DNA from: Acidiphilium multivorum AIU301
Lineage (GTDB): Bacteria; Pseudomonadota; Alphaproteobacteria; Acetobacterales; Acetobacteraceae
Length of the DNA stretch: 64,000 nt
NCBI RefSeq assembly: GCF_000202835.1
Contig: NC_015186.1
Span: 124,001-188,000 of the forward strand
Direction of reading: 5' to 3'
The translations under genes were made by a program, and so were the position numbers. The notes beneath the pieces were generated by a model that ran no database searches, was not told the DNA's origin, and worked only from the letters and a program-made list of their open reading frames with translations. Of the stretch, positions 34,441 through 43,077 are shown in pieces (position 1 is the stretch's first letter; the number at the start of each line of letters is the position of its first letter).

Positions 34441-34744
34441 TATGGTTGAACCTCCATGTTGAAAGACTTTTTTGCTGGCGAAATCCGCGCCTTGCGCGCA
34501 GATCCTGCCCGCTGCTTCGCCATCTGCAACGGGTAGACGGGGGCATTGACCGCGCCGGGCCACGCCACGTGGAAGACGCGCGGAAACTGCGTCGCGCGCG
34601 AAATTGTGCAAACTGCATGATGTGCTTCAGTCGCCGACGTCGGCATTGTTCCGTCCCCGTTTGATTTCTGTGCCGCGCTGCCCCGAGCTCGCTTGCACGA
34701 ATTATTTTTACTCTTTAAGAAACCACTAGAGAGGAGCGTTTTCA
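34441..34744. other. Divergent porin / ROK intergenic region
   Basis: About 300 bp without a convincing gene. It must carry promoters for the porin and for the ROK gene. TTGCAC followed 17 bp later by TAAGAA (34693-34721) is a weak plus-strand promoter candidate. No clear operator could be recognised. Confidence 0.4.
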
Positions 34745-34795
34745 ATGTCAAGAAAGATTCATATCGGTGGCGTCGCGGCTCGGACGGCGCGATGA
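34745..34795 (+). CDS. Possible 16-residue leader ORF before the ROK gene
   Basis: ATG at 34745 has an excellent ribosome site (GAGGAG at 34731-34736, 8-nt spacer), encodes MSRKIHIGGVAARTAR and stops 22 bp before the ROK start. It has no known homologue to me. It could couple or attenuate translation of the regulator, or be fortuitous. Confidence 0.3.
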   Translation: MSRKIHIGGVAARTAR

Positions 34796-34817
34796 TTCGG
34801 CCGGCGAGGGGGCGCGG

Positions 34818-36014
34818 ATGACCCGCGCGCGCGTGAATTCTGCCCTGGTGCGGCGCATCAATTCGGCGCGGCTGTTCCACATGATCCGCCAGAATCCAGG
34901 CATCTCGCAGCAGAAGCTTTCGCAGATTTCCGGTATCGATCCTGCGACCATTTCGATCATCATCAACAATCTTGAATCGGGCGGCATTGTTCGGCGCGAC
35001 ACTGATGCGCCGACCGGCCGAGCCGGGCGGCCAACCACGGCGCTGAGCCTTGATCCGCGAGCCGGATATCTCGCGGGTATCAGCGTCGAACCGGACGCCA
35101 TCCGCATCGTGATCTCGACCATCGACGGTACCGCCTGCGCCGATCTCGCGGTGCCCGGCAGCACGGCGCCAGAGGCTGCAATCGCCGCCGCCCGCAGCGG
35201 CGTTACCGCAGCCTTGCGCTCGTTGCGCGCCACGCGCGCCACGCTTCTTGCCGCGGGAGTCGCCATGCCAGCGCTCGTCTCGACCGGCGGGCGTATCGTC
35301 TTCGCGCCCAATATCGGGTGGCGTGATCTCGATGTCGCCGAAAATCTCGCCCAGAAACTGAAGGTGCCGGTCCGTGTCGAGAACGACGTGAAGGCGGCAG
35401 CCTTGGCGGAGCACCTCTTCGGAGCAAGCCGCGACATAGCCGACTTCGTTTACGTGATGGGTCGTTCGGGCATCGGCGGCGGGCTCTATTTGATGGGTGA
35501 GCTTTACCGCGGCCCTCATGGACTGGCTGGCGAAATCGGCCACATGAAGATTGTGCCCGGCGGACGTGCCTGTGGTTGCGGTGGTCAGGGCTGCTTCGAA
35601 GCCTATGTATCCGAAAAGGCAATCCTGAGCGATCTCGCCGCCCGAGGCCACGGGGCGAGAGATGTCGCTTCCGTCCGCAAGGCCTGCGAGGCTGGCGACC
35701 CCGTGGCACGCGCCGTGCTCGCCGAGGCCGGGCGTCATCTCGGGCTCGCCCTGGCGAACCTGATCAACATTATCAGTCCGCGCCGTATCGTGCTCGGCGG
35801 CAGCCTCGCGCAGCTCGCGCCGTTCCTGCTGCCCGCGGCGATGGAGACGCTGGAAGCCAATGCGCTTGCGGCGATCTATAGAGATGTCGAGATCGTCGTC
35901 TCCGAGATGAGCGGCAGTGCGGCGGCGATGGGCGGCATAGCCCTCGCGCTCCAGCAATTTCTCGATGATCCGCCGGTTCGCCTCGATCGCGCGCGCCCCA
36001 CGCCTTCGCTCTGA
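34818..36014 (+). CDS. ROK-family transcriptional regulator
   Basis: A 398-residue NagC/XylR-type protein. It has an N-terminal winged helix (FHMIRQNPGISQQKLSQISG, PATISIIINNLESGGIVRR) and then the actin-like ROK domain (GVAMPALVSTGGRIVFAPNI, VENDVKAAALAEHLFG). The zinc motif is GHMKIVPGGRACGCGGQGCF followed by Glu. It probably senses a sugar and controls the adjacent porin or a distant uptake operon. The start at 34818 has GAGGGGG just upstream; an in-frame ATG at 34767 is less likely. Confidence 0.87.
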   Translation: MTRARVNSALVRRINSARLFHMIRQNPGISQQKLSQISGIDPATISIIINNLESGGIVRRDTDAPTGRAGRPTTALSLDPRAGYLAGISVEPDAIRIVISTIDGTACADLAVPGSTAPEAAIAAARSGVTAALRSLRATRATLLAAGVAMPALVSTGGRIVFAPNIGWRDLDVAENLAQKLKVPVRVENDVKAAALAEHLFGASRDIADFVYVMGRSGIGGGLYLMGELYRGPHGLAGEIGHMKIVPGGRACGCGGQGCFEAYVSEKAILSDLAARGHGARDVASVRKACEAGDPVARAVLAEAGRHLGLALANLINIISPRRIVLGGSLAQLAPFLLPAAMETLEANALAAIYRDVEIVVSEMSGSAAAMGGIALALQQFLDDPPVRLDRARPTPSL

Positions 36015-36369
36015 AATCCCGATCGACTCTCCGGCCACGCAAAAACCCAGCATGTCGCCGTTCAGTTGCCTCCCAGTTGACGGCACCCGAGCCGAGCGCC
36101 GCATGACTCTTACATATTTTGGGCAGTTTTTCCGGGTGCAGGCACGTGGGTCAAGTGTAAATGACAGAATTGCGTCGGCTGGCGAGCAACTAATGAAGAG
36201 TGTTGCAGATTTGCCAAACCTGGCGGCAGGAAATTTGAAGGTTGCAAGAAGGCATCGAGATTGTTCCAGATGTCTGATTTTCCGCCAGAAATGAGGCGTT
36301 GGCCCAATGCGTGGAAGAGGCCAACGGGCAATCTGATTTCGAGTTTTTGCGATGTCGAAAGTTATGGCG
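36015..36369. other. Intergenic region after the ROK and hpnE genes
   Basis: These 355 bp lie between convergent genes and contain no supported ORF. One hairpin, GTTGGCC/GGCCAAC (36298-36304 with 36319-36325), lies 45 bp beyond the hpnE stop and could terminate the hopanoid transcript. The base composition is lower in GC than the flanks. Nothing else was recognised. Confidence 0.45.
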
Positions 36370-37602
36370 TCAGATATGCTGCGCTGCAGATTCGCCTGAT
36401 CGGATCGCCCCTTCAATGGTCGAGGGCAGGCCGGTCGCGGTATAGTCCCCGGCGAGGCGCAGGTTGACGAGCCGGGTGCTTGAGCCCGGTCGGCGCGCAA
36501 GCTGTTCCGGTGTCGCAGCGAAGGTTGCACGCTTCTCCTTCACAACGCGCCACGGAGGCATGGCGCGTGGCAGACCGAAACCACGGCGCAGATCGGACCA
36601 CACTTCGGCGGCAAGGCGATCGGTCTCCTGCTCGAGACGGTCATTCGCCGCGCTGATGGTCACGGAGACCACTTCGGGTTTCTCGAACACCCATTCGGCG
36701 GCACCGCCGATCAGGCCATAGAAGCCGGCCGGCCCCGGATCGATGCCGGCACGGAAATGCAGGTTGATGATCGCCTCGTGAGCGTCGGGCACGGTGAGGC
36801 CGGGCAGCAGTTCGGCCGCGACCCAGGGTGGAGTGGCCAAGATGACCCGTTCGTCGGACCCGACGATCTCATCTACATTGGGGCCGACCAGGCCGGTCAC
36901 CCGCGCATCGGTCATCGTCAGTCCGGCAATCCGCGCACCGAAGCGCAATTCCGCCCCGCTTGCGCGCAGAAAGGCGAGGGCGGGATCGACAAGGCTCTCC
37001 GAAAGCCCGATCTTCGGCATACGCGGTATGGTCGCGGCGCCTCCGCGCGCGAGGCTTTCCCGAACGACCGCGGCCATTGGTGCAGCGGAGGCCGTCTCCG
37101 GTTTCGTGTTGAGCGCCGCGATCGCCAGCGGTTCGAGCAGCCTGTCATACAATGTGCCCAATCCGCCGAGCATCCCGGCCACTGTGTCTGTTACCGCCGC
37201 GCGTTCGAGCCGGCGCAGCGCGAGATAGTCCAGCGCGTCAGTGCCAGGCACGCGCCAACCCCGGCGCAGCACCCACCAAGGCAGCCTGCCGCGGTTGAGC
37301 CGCAGTGTCCAGGCATCGCCGGAAATAAGGTCGATGAACGGAAAAAGCGGGTGGCTCGGCCCGGTCAGCGTTTCCTCGGCGCCGATCCGCCGCAGATAGG
37401 TCATCGTGCTGCGGTTGCCCGACAGCAGAAGGTGGTTGCCATTGTCGATGCGGCAGCCAAGTGCGGCGTCGTGATAGGAGCGGCAGCGCCCACCGGCCCA
37501 TTTCGCCGCCTCGTACAGCACCACCCGGCGCCCCCGCGCGGCGAGGGTTGTCGCGGCGGACAGCCCGGCCATGCCGGCGCCGATCACATGGACGCGGGTC
37601 AT
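36370..37602 (-). CDS. hpnE: Hydroxysqualene dehydroxylase HpnE
   Basis: A 410-residue FAD amine-oxidase-fold enzyme with dinucleotide motif HVIGAGMAGLSAATTLAARG at residues 5-24, GGRCRSY, and the C-terminal FAD motif RLAGDYTATGLPSTIEGAIR. It reduces hydroxysqualene to squalene, the last step of the HpnCDE route. The start overlaps the hpnD stop by 4 bp, in a fully coupled operon. Confidence 0.93.
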   Translation of the reverse strand: MTRVHVIGAGMAGLSAATTLAARGRRVVLYEAAKWAGGRCRSYHDAALGCRIDNGNHLLLSGNRSTMTYLRRIGAEETLTGPSHPLFPFIDLISGDAWTLRLNRGRLPWWVLRRGWRVPGTDALDYLALRRLERAAVTDTVAGMLGGLGTLYDRLLEPLAIAALNTKPETASAAPMAAVVRESLARGGAATIPRMPKIGLSESLVDPALAFLRASGAELRFGARIAGLTMTDARVTGLVGPNVDEIVGSDERVILATPPWVAAELLPGLTVPDAHEAIINLHFRAGIDPGPAGFYGLIGGAAEWVFEKPEVVSVTISAANDRLEQETDRLAAEVWSDLRRGFGLPRAMPPWRVVKEKRATFAATPEQLARRPGSSTRLVNLRLAGDYTATGLPSTIEGAIRSGESAAQHI

Positions 37603-38471
37603 CGGTGCCGGTCGGTCCGGATGAGAAGCTCGGCGGCAAGGCGCAGCTTGCGCCAGGCTGGCAGGCTGGGCCGGCGCTCGGGATGGGCGAAACCCGCCGC
37701 GCGCATCACCCCCAGCAACGGCCGATAGGCATCCGCCATCATTCGTGCCGGCAGCACGGCGCGGCGGTCGCAGCCGCGCATCGCGGCAGCGGCCTCAGCG
37801 AAATGTTGCTCGGCCAGCCCGGCGATCTCGGCCATTGCCCGCTTCAGTCCCGGATCGGCCAGCAGCGTTGCCGGATTGGCAGCAGCATCGGCAGCCTCCA
37901 GCGCCTCGCGCGGGAGATATATTCGCCCCCGCGCCGCATCCTCGCCGACATCGCGCAGGATGTTGGTGAGTTGCAACGCCCGGCCGAGATGATGTGCCAC
38001 CCTGTCGCCCTGTGCCGAAACCTCGCCGAACACCCGGATCGACAGGCGTCCCACTGCCGAGGCCACGCGGTCGCAATACAGATCGAGCGTGGCCATGTCC
38101 GGCGCGATGATCGGCGCGCCGGCATCCATCTCCATCCCGTCGATGATCGCGTGGAAATCCTCCCGCCGCAGCGCGTAGCGCAGCGAGGCATCGCGCAGCA
38201 GGCGGGTGACCGGGTCATCACCGCCTTCGGGCAGCGCGTCGATCCGCCGGCGCCAGGCATCGAGCCCTTCGCGCTTCGCCGCAAGCGGCGCCTCTTCGTC
38301 GGCGATATCGTCCACGATCCGGCAGAACGTGTAGATTGCATACATCGCGGTGCGGCGCGGCGCAGGGAGAACACTCATGCCGCGATAGAAGGACGTGCCG
38401 GCGGCGCGCGTCGCGGCGGCGACGGTTGCGGCGTCATCGGCGAAGCGCGCGGCGTTGGCGGGAATGAACAT
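37599..38471 (-). CDS. hpnD: Presqualene diphosphate synthase HpnD
   Basis: A 290-residue trans-isoprenyl synthase. The Asp-rich motifs are TFCRIVDDIADEEA (near residue 50) and LTNILRDVGEDAARGRIYLP (near residue 170), with SFYRGMSVLP at the N-terminus. It condenses two farnesyl diphosphates to presqualene diphosphate. Its ATG overlaps the hpnC stop as TGATG. Confidence 0.93.
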   Translation of the reverse strand: MFIPANAARFADDAATVAAATRAAGTSFYRGMSVLPAPRRTAMYAIYTFCRIVDDIADEEAPLAAKREGLDAWRRRIDALPEGGDDPVTRLLRDASLRYALRREDFHAIIDGMEMDAGAPIIAPDMATLDLYCDRVASAVGRLSIRVFGEVSAQGDRVAHHLGRALQLTNILRDVGEDAARGRIYLPREALEAADAAANPATLLADPGLKRAMAEIAGLAEQHFAEAAAAMRGCDRRAVLPARMMADAYRPLLGVMRAAGFAHPERRPSLPAWRKLRLAAELLIRTDRHR

Positions 38472-39307
38472 CAGAGCAGGCGTGGAAGGCCGGCGAGTAC
38501 GGCGCTGATGGCGTCGTTACGGCGCAGCTTCACGCGCCCGGCCAGCGGATCCTCCCGCAGTAGGCGGCGGTGCAGCCGGCGGGCGAGGCCAACGATGATC
38601 GCCGTCTCCACCCGCAACCCGCGGGCGACCACGAATCCCGGAAGACGCGCCGCCTTCGCGTTTAACTCCGCCGTCCTTTTCAGCATCGCATCGAACACCG
38701 AGCGCAGTGCCGGGGGAGTCGCCTTCGCGGTGACGGCGTCCGGCCCGAGCCCGACCGCCTGCAACCAGTCACCGGGGATGTAGGATCGGTCGAGGGTGTC
38801 GAAATCCTTCGCGCAATCCTGAAGGTGGTTGAGCACCTGCAGGCTGGCGCACAGCGCGTCGGAGGCAGGCCAACTCTGGCGGCTCTCGCCGTGCAGATCG
38901 AGCACGTAACGTCCGACCGGCGCCGCCGAATAGCGACAATAGCGCATCAACTCGTCCCAACTCGCATAGCGTGTCTTGGTCGCATCCTGCCGGAAGGCAA
39001 CGAGCAATTCGCGCGCATGGACCGGATCGACGTTGGTCTCCGCCAGGCTCTCGCGAAGCCGTGCCGCCGAAGGCGAACGCGTCGGATCGTCGCCGTCCAG
39101 CACCGCTTCCATTGCATTGAGGCGGGCGATCTTTTCCGCCGGAGCAAGATCGGGATGATCGGCGATGTCGTCGGCATTGCGCGCGAACGCGTAATAGGCA
39201 TGCACGTGCCGGCGCAGCCCGGCGCGAATCAGCCAAGAGCCGACCGGGAAATTCTCGTCGCCGCGGTCCTTGCCAGAAGCGTGTTCAATGCTCGCGGCGG
39301 CACTCAT
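38471..39307 (-). CDS. hpnC: Hydroxysqualene synthase HpnC
   Basis: A 278-residue relative of HpnD that converts presqualene diphosphate to hydroxysqualene. It shows ENFPVGSWLIRAGLRRHVHA, the first Asp motif ARNADDIADHPD and the second LNHLQDCAKDFDTLDRSYIP. The open frame continues 65 codons upstream into hpnB; the ATG at 39307 is preferred because it overlaps the hpnB stop by 4 bp and homology starts there. Confidence 0.92.
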   Translation of the reverse strand: MSAAASIEHASGKDRGDENFPVGSWLIRAGLRRHVHAYYAFARNADDIADHPDLAPAEKIARLNAMEAVLDGDDPTRSPSAARLRESLAETNVDPVHARELLVAFRQDATKTRYASWDELMRYCRYSAAPVGRYVLDLHGESRQSWPASDALCASLQVLNHLQDCAKDFDTLDRSYIPGDWLQAVGLGPDAVTAKATPPALRSVFDAMLKRTAELNAKAARLPGFVVARGLRVETAIIVGLARRLHRRLLREDPLAGRVKLRRNDAISAVLAGLPRLL

Positions 39308-40431
39308 GCGTCGGCTCCATAATCGCGGCTTTTCCAGGCAGCCCCCGTGCCACGCCAGTAGCGCAGTGCGGAGGCCAACGTCGCCTCCATATAGACAAGC
39401 GCGATCAGCGGTAGTGCCAGCCCCCAATACCAGCCGCGTCCGTAGCGCCGCAGCGTCGGCTGATAGCTCAGCACCGCGAGCAGCGAGGCAATCAGCCCGC
39501 ACAAGGCCGCGACTTCATGCCCGAAAAGGAGGGCAAGCGGCGGCACCAGCCAGACGACCGCCAGCCCAGCCAGCGTGAGCGCGAGCAGCAGCCCGGAATA
39601 ATGCAGCTGGGTAAAGGCAGTGCGCGAGATCATCGCCCTGATTTCGGCAAGCCGCGGATAGGGGCGGATCGAGCGAGCGAGGCCGGAATGCCCGAGGAAC
39701 ACGGCGCCGCCGCGCTTGACCCGGCCGGCCAGCGTGACGTCGTCGATCAGCGCGCCGTGCATCGCCGCGAGTCCGCCAGCCCGCTCCAGCGCCTCGCGCC
39801 GGATCAGCACCGTGCCGCCGGCCGCGGCGGCGGTGCCGTCGAGCGGATCGTTCACGCGGGCGAACGGGTAGAGCATCTGGAAGAAGTAGACGAAAGCCGG
39901 CACCAGCGCGCGTTCGGCGGCGCTTTCGCAGTTCAGACGCACCATTTCCGAAACCATGTCGAGCCGCGCGCCGCGCTCCGGTGTCACCAACCTCGCGGCC
40001 AGCGTCGCCAGATGCCGCGGATCGTGAACAATATCGGCATCGGTGAACAGCAGCACTGGCGCCGCGCCGTGCGCTACTCCCTGTTCCAATGCCCAGAGTT
40101 TGCCCGACCAGCCGGCTGGCTTTTCGCCGCCGCGCAGCAGGGCAAAGCGCGGATCGCCGTTCGCCGCCCGGATCGCGATGTCGCCTGTGCGATCCGTACT
40201 GCCATCGTCGACCAGGATCACCCGGAACGGCCCGGCATAATCTTGAGCCAGCAGCGATTGCACGACCGCCCCGATCGTTTCCGCCTCGTCGCGCGCCGGC
40301 ACGATGATGTCTACCGGAACCGCGGTTGCCGGCCGCGCCGGGGCGAGTTCCGGGCCGCTCTGCCAGAACTGGCCGTGCAGCAGATATAGGTAGATCCAAG
40401 CCAGCAGCGCGAGCAGGGCAAGCAGGGTCAT
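39304..40431 (-). CDS. hpnB: Hopanoid-associated glycosyltransferase HpnB
   Basis: A 375-residue GT2-type transferase. It has an N-terminal membrane helix (LLALLALLAWIYLYLL), the nucleotide-binding start (VDIIVPARDEAETIGAVVQS), VILVDDGSTDRTGDIA and LLFTDADIVHDPRHL, and several C-terminal membrane helices. It is found in hpn operons; its acceptor is uncertain. It overlaps both hpnA and hpnC by 4 bp. Confidence 0.9.
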   Translation of the reverse strand: MTLLALLALLAWIYLYLLHGQFWQSGPELAPARPATAVPVDIIVPARDEAETIGAVVQSLLAQDYAGPFRVILVDDGSTDRTGDIAIRAANGDPRFALLRGGEKPAGWSGKLWALEQGVAHGAAPVLLFTDADIVHDPRHLATLAARLVTPERGARLDMVSEMVRLNCESAAERALVPAFVYFFQMLYPFARVNDPLDGTAAAAGGTVLIRREALERAGGLAAMHGALIDDVTLAGRVKRGGAVFLGHSGLARSIRPYPRLAEIRAMISRTAFTQLHYSGLLLALTLAGLAVVWLVPPLALLFGHEVAALCGLIASLLAVLSYQPTLRRYGRGWYWGLALPLIALVYMEATLASALRYWRGTGAAWKSRDYGADA

Positions 40432-41513
40432 GCGGTCGCTCCATCCGGCTCGAAGGCGAGGCTCGGCAGCAGGCCGCGGCGGCAGAAATCGGCGAGCGCA
40501 TCGCGCATCGCTTCCTCTGCCGGGCGGGCATGATAGCCGAGTTCCCGAACGGCCTTCTCCGAAGAATAGAACATCCGCTTTCGCGCCATGGTCAGCATGT
40601 CGCGCGTCATCAGCGGCTCATGGCCCGAGATCCGCGCCCAGGCTTCCATGAGCGCCGCAACCGGCATCAGCGGGCCGATCGGCAATTTTACCCGTGGCGG
40701 CGGCTTGCCGGCCAGCCGTGTGATCATTCGCCCGATTTCGGAGAGCATGAGATTCTCGCCACCGAGAATGTAGCTCTCGCCGCGCCGTCCCCGCGTCAGA
40801 GCAAGCACATGACCCTCGGCGACGTCATCCACATGCACGATGTTCATGCCGGTCTCGACATAGGCCGGCATATGGCCGCGAGCGGCGTCCAGCACCATGC
40901 GGCCGGTCGGCGTCGGCTTGATGTCGCCTGGTCCAACCGGGGCGGCCGGATTGACGATGACGATATCCAACCCCTCGGCGACAAGCTTCTTCACCGCCAA
41001 CTCGGCCTCGTATTTCGACCGCTTGTAGGGGCCGACATGATCCTCCGCCGCATGCGGCGTCGCCTCGTCGGCCGGGCTACCATCGTGAGTCAGGCCGAGA
41101 GCGGCGACGCTGCTGGTATAGACCATCCGGCACGCCCCGTCCGCCTGTGCCGCGCGGAACAGGGCAATGGTGCCGTCGATATTCACCGCCCTCATCGCCG
41201 CCGGATCGGGCACGTAGAGACGATAATCGGCGGCCACGTGAAAGATGTGCGAGCAGCCCTCGACCGCTTGCGCCAACGAGTTTGGATCGGTGAGGTCACC
41301 GACCACCCGCTCGCCGGGCAGTTGCGCGAGATTGCGCATGTCGCTCGAAGCGCGGTGCATCAGCCGCAGCCTGAAACCGTGCCGGACCAGCGCTCGGGCC
41401 ACGGCGGCGCCGACGAAGCCGGTCGCGCCGGTGACAAGAACCGGCCGGTCGTCGGCGATGGGGCGCGCAACCGTCTCGAGCGGAGAAGAAGAATCGCTGC
41501 TCATGCCTGCCAT
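40428..41513 (-). CDS. hpnA: Hopanoid-associated sugar epimerase HpnA
   Basis: A 361-residue extended SDR with VLVTGATGFVGAAVARALVR near residue 26, catalytic YKRSKYEAE (Tyr and Lys) and ILGGENLMLSEIGRMITRLA. It is the usual first gene of hpnABCDE clusters; its substrate is thought to be a nucleotide sugar. The N-terminal 20 residues are Ser-rich and variable, so ATG at 41504 (MSSDSS) is an alternative start. Confidence 0.9.
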   Translation of the reverse strand: MAGMSSDSSSPLETVARPIADDRPVLVTGATGFVGAAVARALVRHGFRLRLMHRASSDMRNLAQLPGERVVGDLTDPNSLAQAVEGCSHIFHVAADYRLYVPDPAAMRAVNIDGTIALFRAAQADGACRMVYTSSVAALGLTHDGSPADEATPHAAEDHVGPYKRSKYEAELAVKKLVAEGLDIVIVNPAAPVGPGDIKPTPTGRMVLDAARGHMPAYVETGMNIVHVDDVAEGHVLALTRGRRGESYILGGENLMLSEIGRMITRLAGKPPPRVKLPIGPLMPVAALMEAWARISGHEPLMTRDMLTMARKRMFYSSEKAVRELGYHARPAEEAMRDALADFCRRGLLPSLAFEPDGATA

Positions 41514-41660
41514 GGAAAAATCCTGCCGAGGGCATACTTGATTGCCGGCGCCGAGGCAAAGTGCAGGCCCCCCGGCAATGGCAATACCCCGGACCCGCGC
41601 GATCTGCTAAGGGCGAACCAGTGGTGTCAGGCCGCGCCCTTTTTCCGGCTTGCGGAGTGA

Positions 41661-42710
41661 GTGAAATCAAGTGTTAGGATCTTATCCTGCCCGTCTCTCC
41701 TTGCTGAGCGCCGTGTCGTGATCCGCCGTCTCGGCATCTGGCCGGCCGTGTTCGCGCTGGTCGGACTCCTCCTCTTCACCGGCACGATCGCATGGCTCGG
41801 CTGGGGCGATGTGATTCGCGCGCTCGAACGGATCAGCCTGCCCGGCTTCATCGCCTATCTCGGCGTGCAGATGGTGATCATCGCCGGACTCGCGTTGGCC
41901 TGGCGGCTTTTGCTGCGCCGCCGCTATGGCGGAAGCTTCCTCCTGCTCTACTGGGGCCGGATGGTGCGCGACTCGGCCGGTGAATTTCTGCCCTTCTCGC
42001 ATGTCGGCGGGTTCGTGATCGGCGGCCGGGCCATCGCCCTGGGTGGGGTCTCCTTCGCCGACGCGGCGGCCTCGACGCTGGCCGACGTAACTCTCGAATT
42101 CCTTGCCGAACTCGTCTTCGTCGGCATCGGCGTGATTCTGCTGGTAGCCTTGGTGCCGGACAGCGCTCTGGTGCTGCCGATGAGCATCGGCCTCGCCATG
42201 GCGCTGGTCGCCGGCCTGTCCTTCCTGCTGATGCAGAAGGGGATGAGCCGCCTTTTCAGTGGGCTGGCGATGCGGATCGCTGGGCAATCGGCCGATGCCG
42301 CCTCGATCGGGATCCAGCGCCTGCAATCCGCGCTCGATACGATCTATGCCCGACGCGGGCGGCTCATCGCCGCCGGCGCGATGCACCTCCTGTGCTGGTT
42401 CGGCACCGGCGTCGCCTCCTTCGTCGCCTTTCGCGCGCTGGGCCAGAATATCTCGCTCCGCGATGCCTTGGCGATCGAGGCACTTCTGCACGCGATCCTG
42501 TCCACCGGCTTCTTCGTTCCCGGCCGACTCGGCGTGCAGGAGGCGGCCTATACATTGCTCGGCGCCGTATTCGGCATTCCGCCCGACATTGCGCTTTCGG
42601 TCTCGCTGCTGCGGCGCGCGCGCGACCTTCTGATCGCTGTACCCGTCCTGCTTGCCTGGCAGGGCATCGAGGCGCGCCGGCTTCAGCCCGTCTCCGGCGA
42701 CCTGGGCTGA
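41661..42710 (+). CDS. hpnL: HpnL-like lysylphosphatidylglycerol-synthase-type membrane protein
   Basis: A 349-residue integral membrane protein of the LPG_synthase_TM/UPF0104 family with about eight hydrophobic segments (WPAVFALVGLLLFTGTIAWL; VFVGIGVILLVALVP) and the family patterns LPFSHVGGFVIGGR and GRLGVQEAAYTLLGAVFGIP. HpnL is implicated in hopanoid handling in the inner membrane. It is divergent from hpnA, 147 bp away, which supports the link. The first 19 residues look non-conserved; GTG at 41718 is a likely alternative start. Confidence 0.78.
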   Translation: MKSSVRILSCPSLLAERRVVIRRLGIWPAVFALVGLLLFTGTIAWLGWGDVIRALERISLPGFIAYLGVQMVIIAGLALAWRLLLRRRYGGSFLLLYWGRMVRDSAGEFLPFSHVGGFVIGGRAIALGGVSFADAAASTLADVTLEFLAELVFVGIGVILLVALVPDSALVLPMSIGLAMALVAGLSFLLMQKGMSRLFSGLAMRIAGQSADAASIGIQRLQSALDTIYARRGRLIAAGAMHLLCWFGTGVASFVAFRALGQNISLRDALAIEALLHAILSTGFFVPGRLGVQEAAYTLLGAVFGIPPDIALSVSLLRRARDLLIAVPVLLAWQGIEARRLQPVSGDLG

Positions 42711-42779
42711 CAGGCGGCCTTGTCCGCACTGAGGCGGTCCCCCATCTCTTGTCTCACGAACGAAAGAGGGATTCGGGGA

Positions 42780-43034
42780 ATGCACCTGATAGGTTTTATC
42801 ATTCTTGGCCTGATCGCGGGCTGGATCGCCAGCCAGATCGTCGATAACGGCGGCAAGGGACCGATCCTCGATATCGTACTCGGCATCGTCGGCGCGCTAG
42901 TCGGCGGCCAGATTTTCCTTGCGCTTGGCTTCGCGCCCGGTGGCGGCTTTCTCTACAGCCTGTTCGTCTCGGTCGTCGGCGCGGTGATCATACTCGTTGC
43001 CTATCATGCCCTGCTCGGTCGTCGTCGATTGTAA
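42780..43034 (+). CDS. GlsB/YeaQ/YmgE-family small membrane protein
   Basis: An 84-residue protein with three hydrophobic segments separated by glycines (IGFIILGLIAGWIASQIV; GPILDIVLGIVGALVGGQIF; SLFVSVVGAVIILVAYHAL), the transglycosylase-associated family. It is associated with general stress responses; its mechanism is unknown. AGAGGGATT precedes the ATG. An in-frame ATG upstream is rejected because it adds a non-homologous charged stretch. Confidence 0.85.
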   Translation: MHLIGFIILGLIAGWIASQIVDNGGKGPILDIVLGIVGALVGGQIFLALGFAPGGGFLYSLFVSVVGAVIILVAYHALLGRRRL

Positions 43035-43077
43035 TATTCTGTTCAATACAATTTGAAGTTGTGATATTCTCCGCGCC

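Noticed and set aside
34440-36530. A 696-codon minus-strand open frame across the ROK gene
   Set aside because: It lies opposite a well-supported ROK protein and has no recognisable domain.
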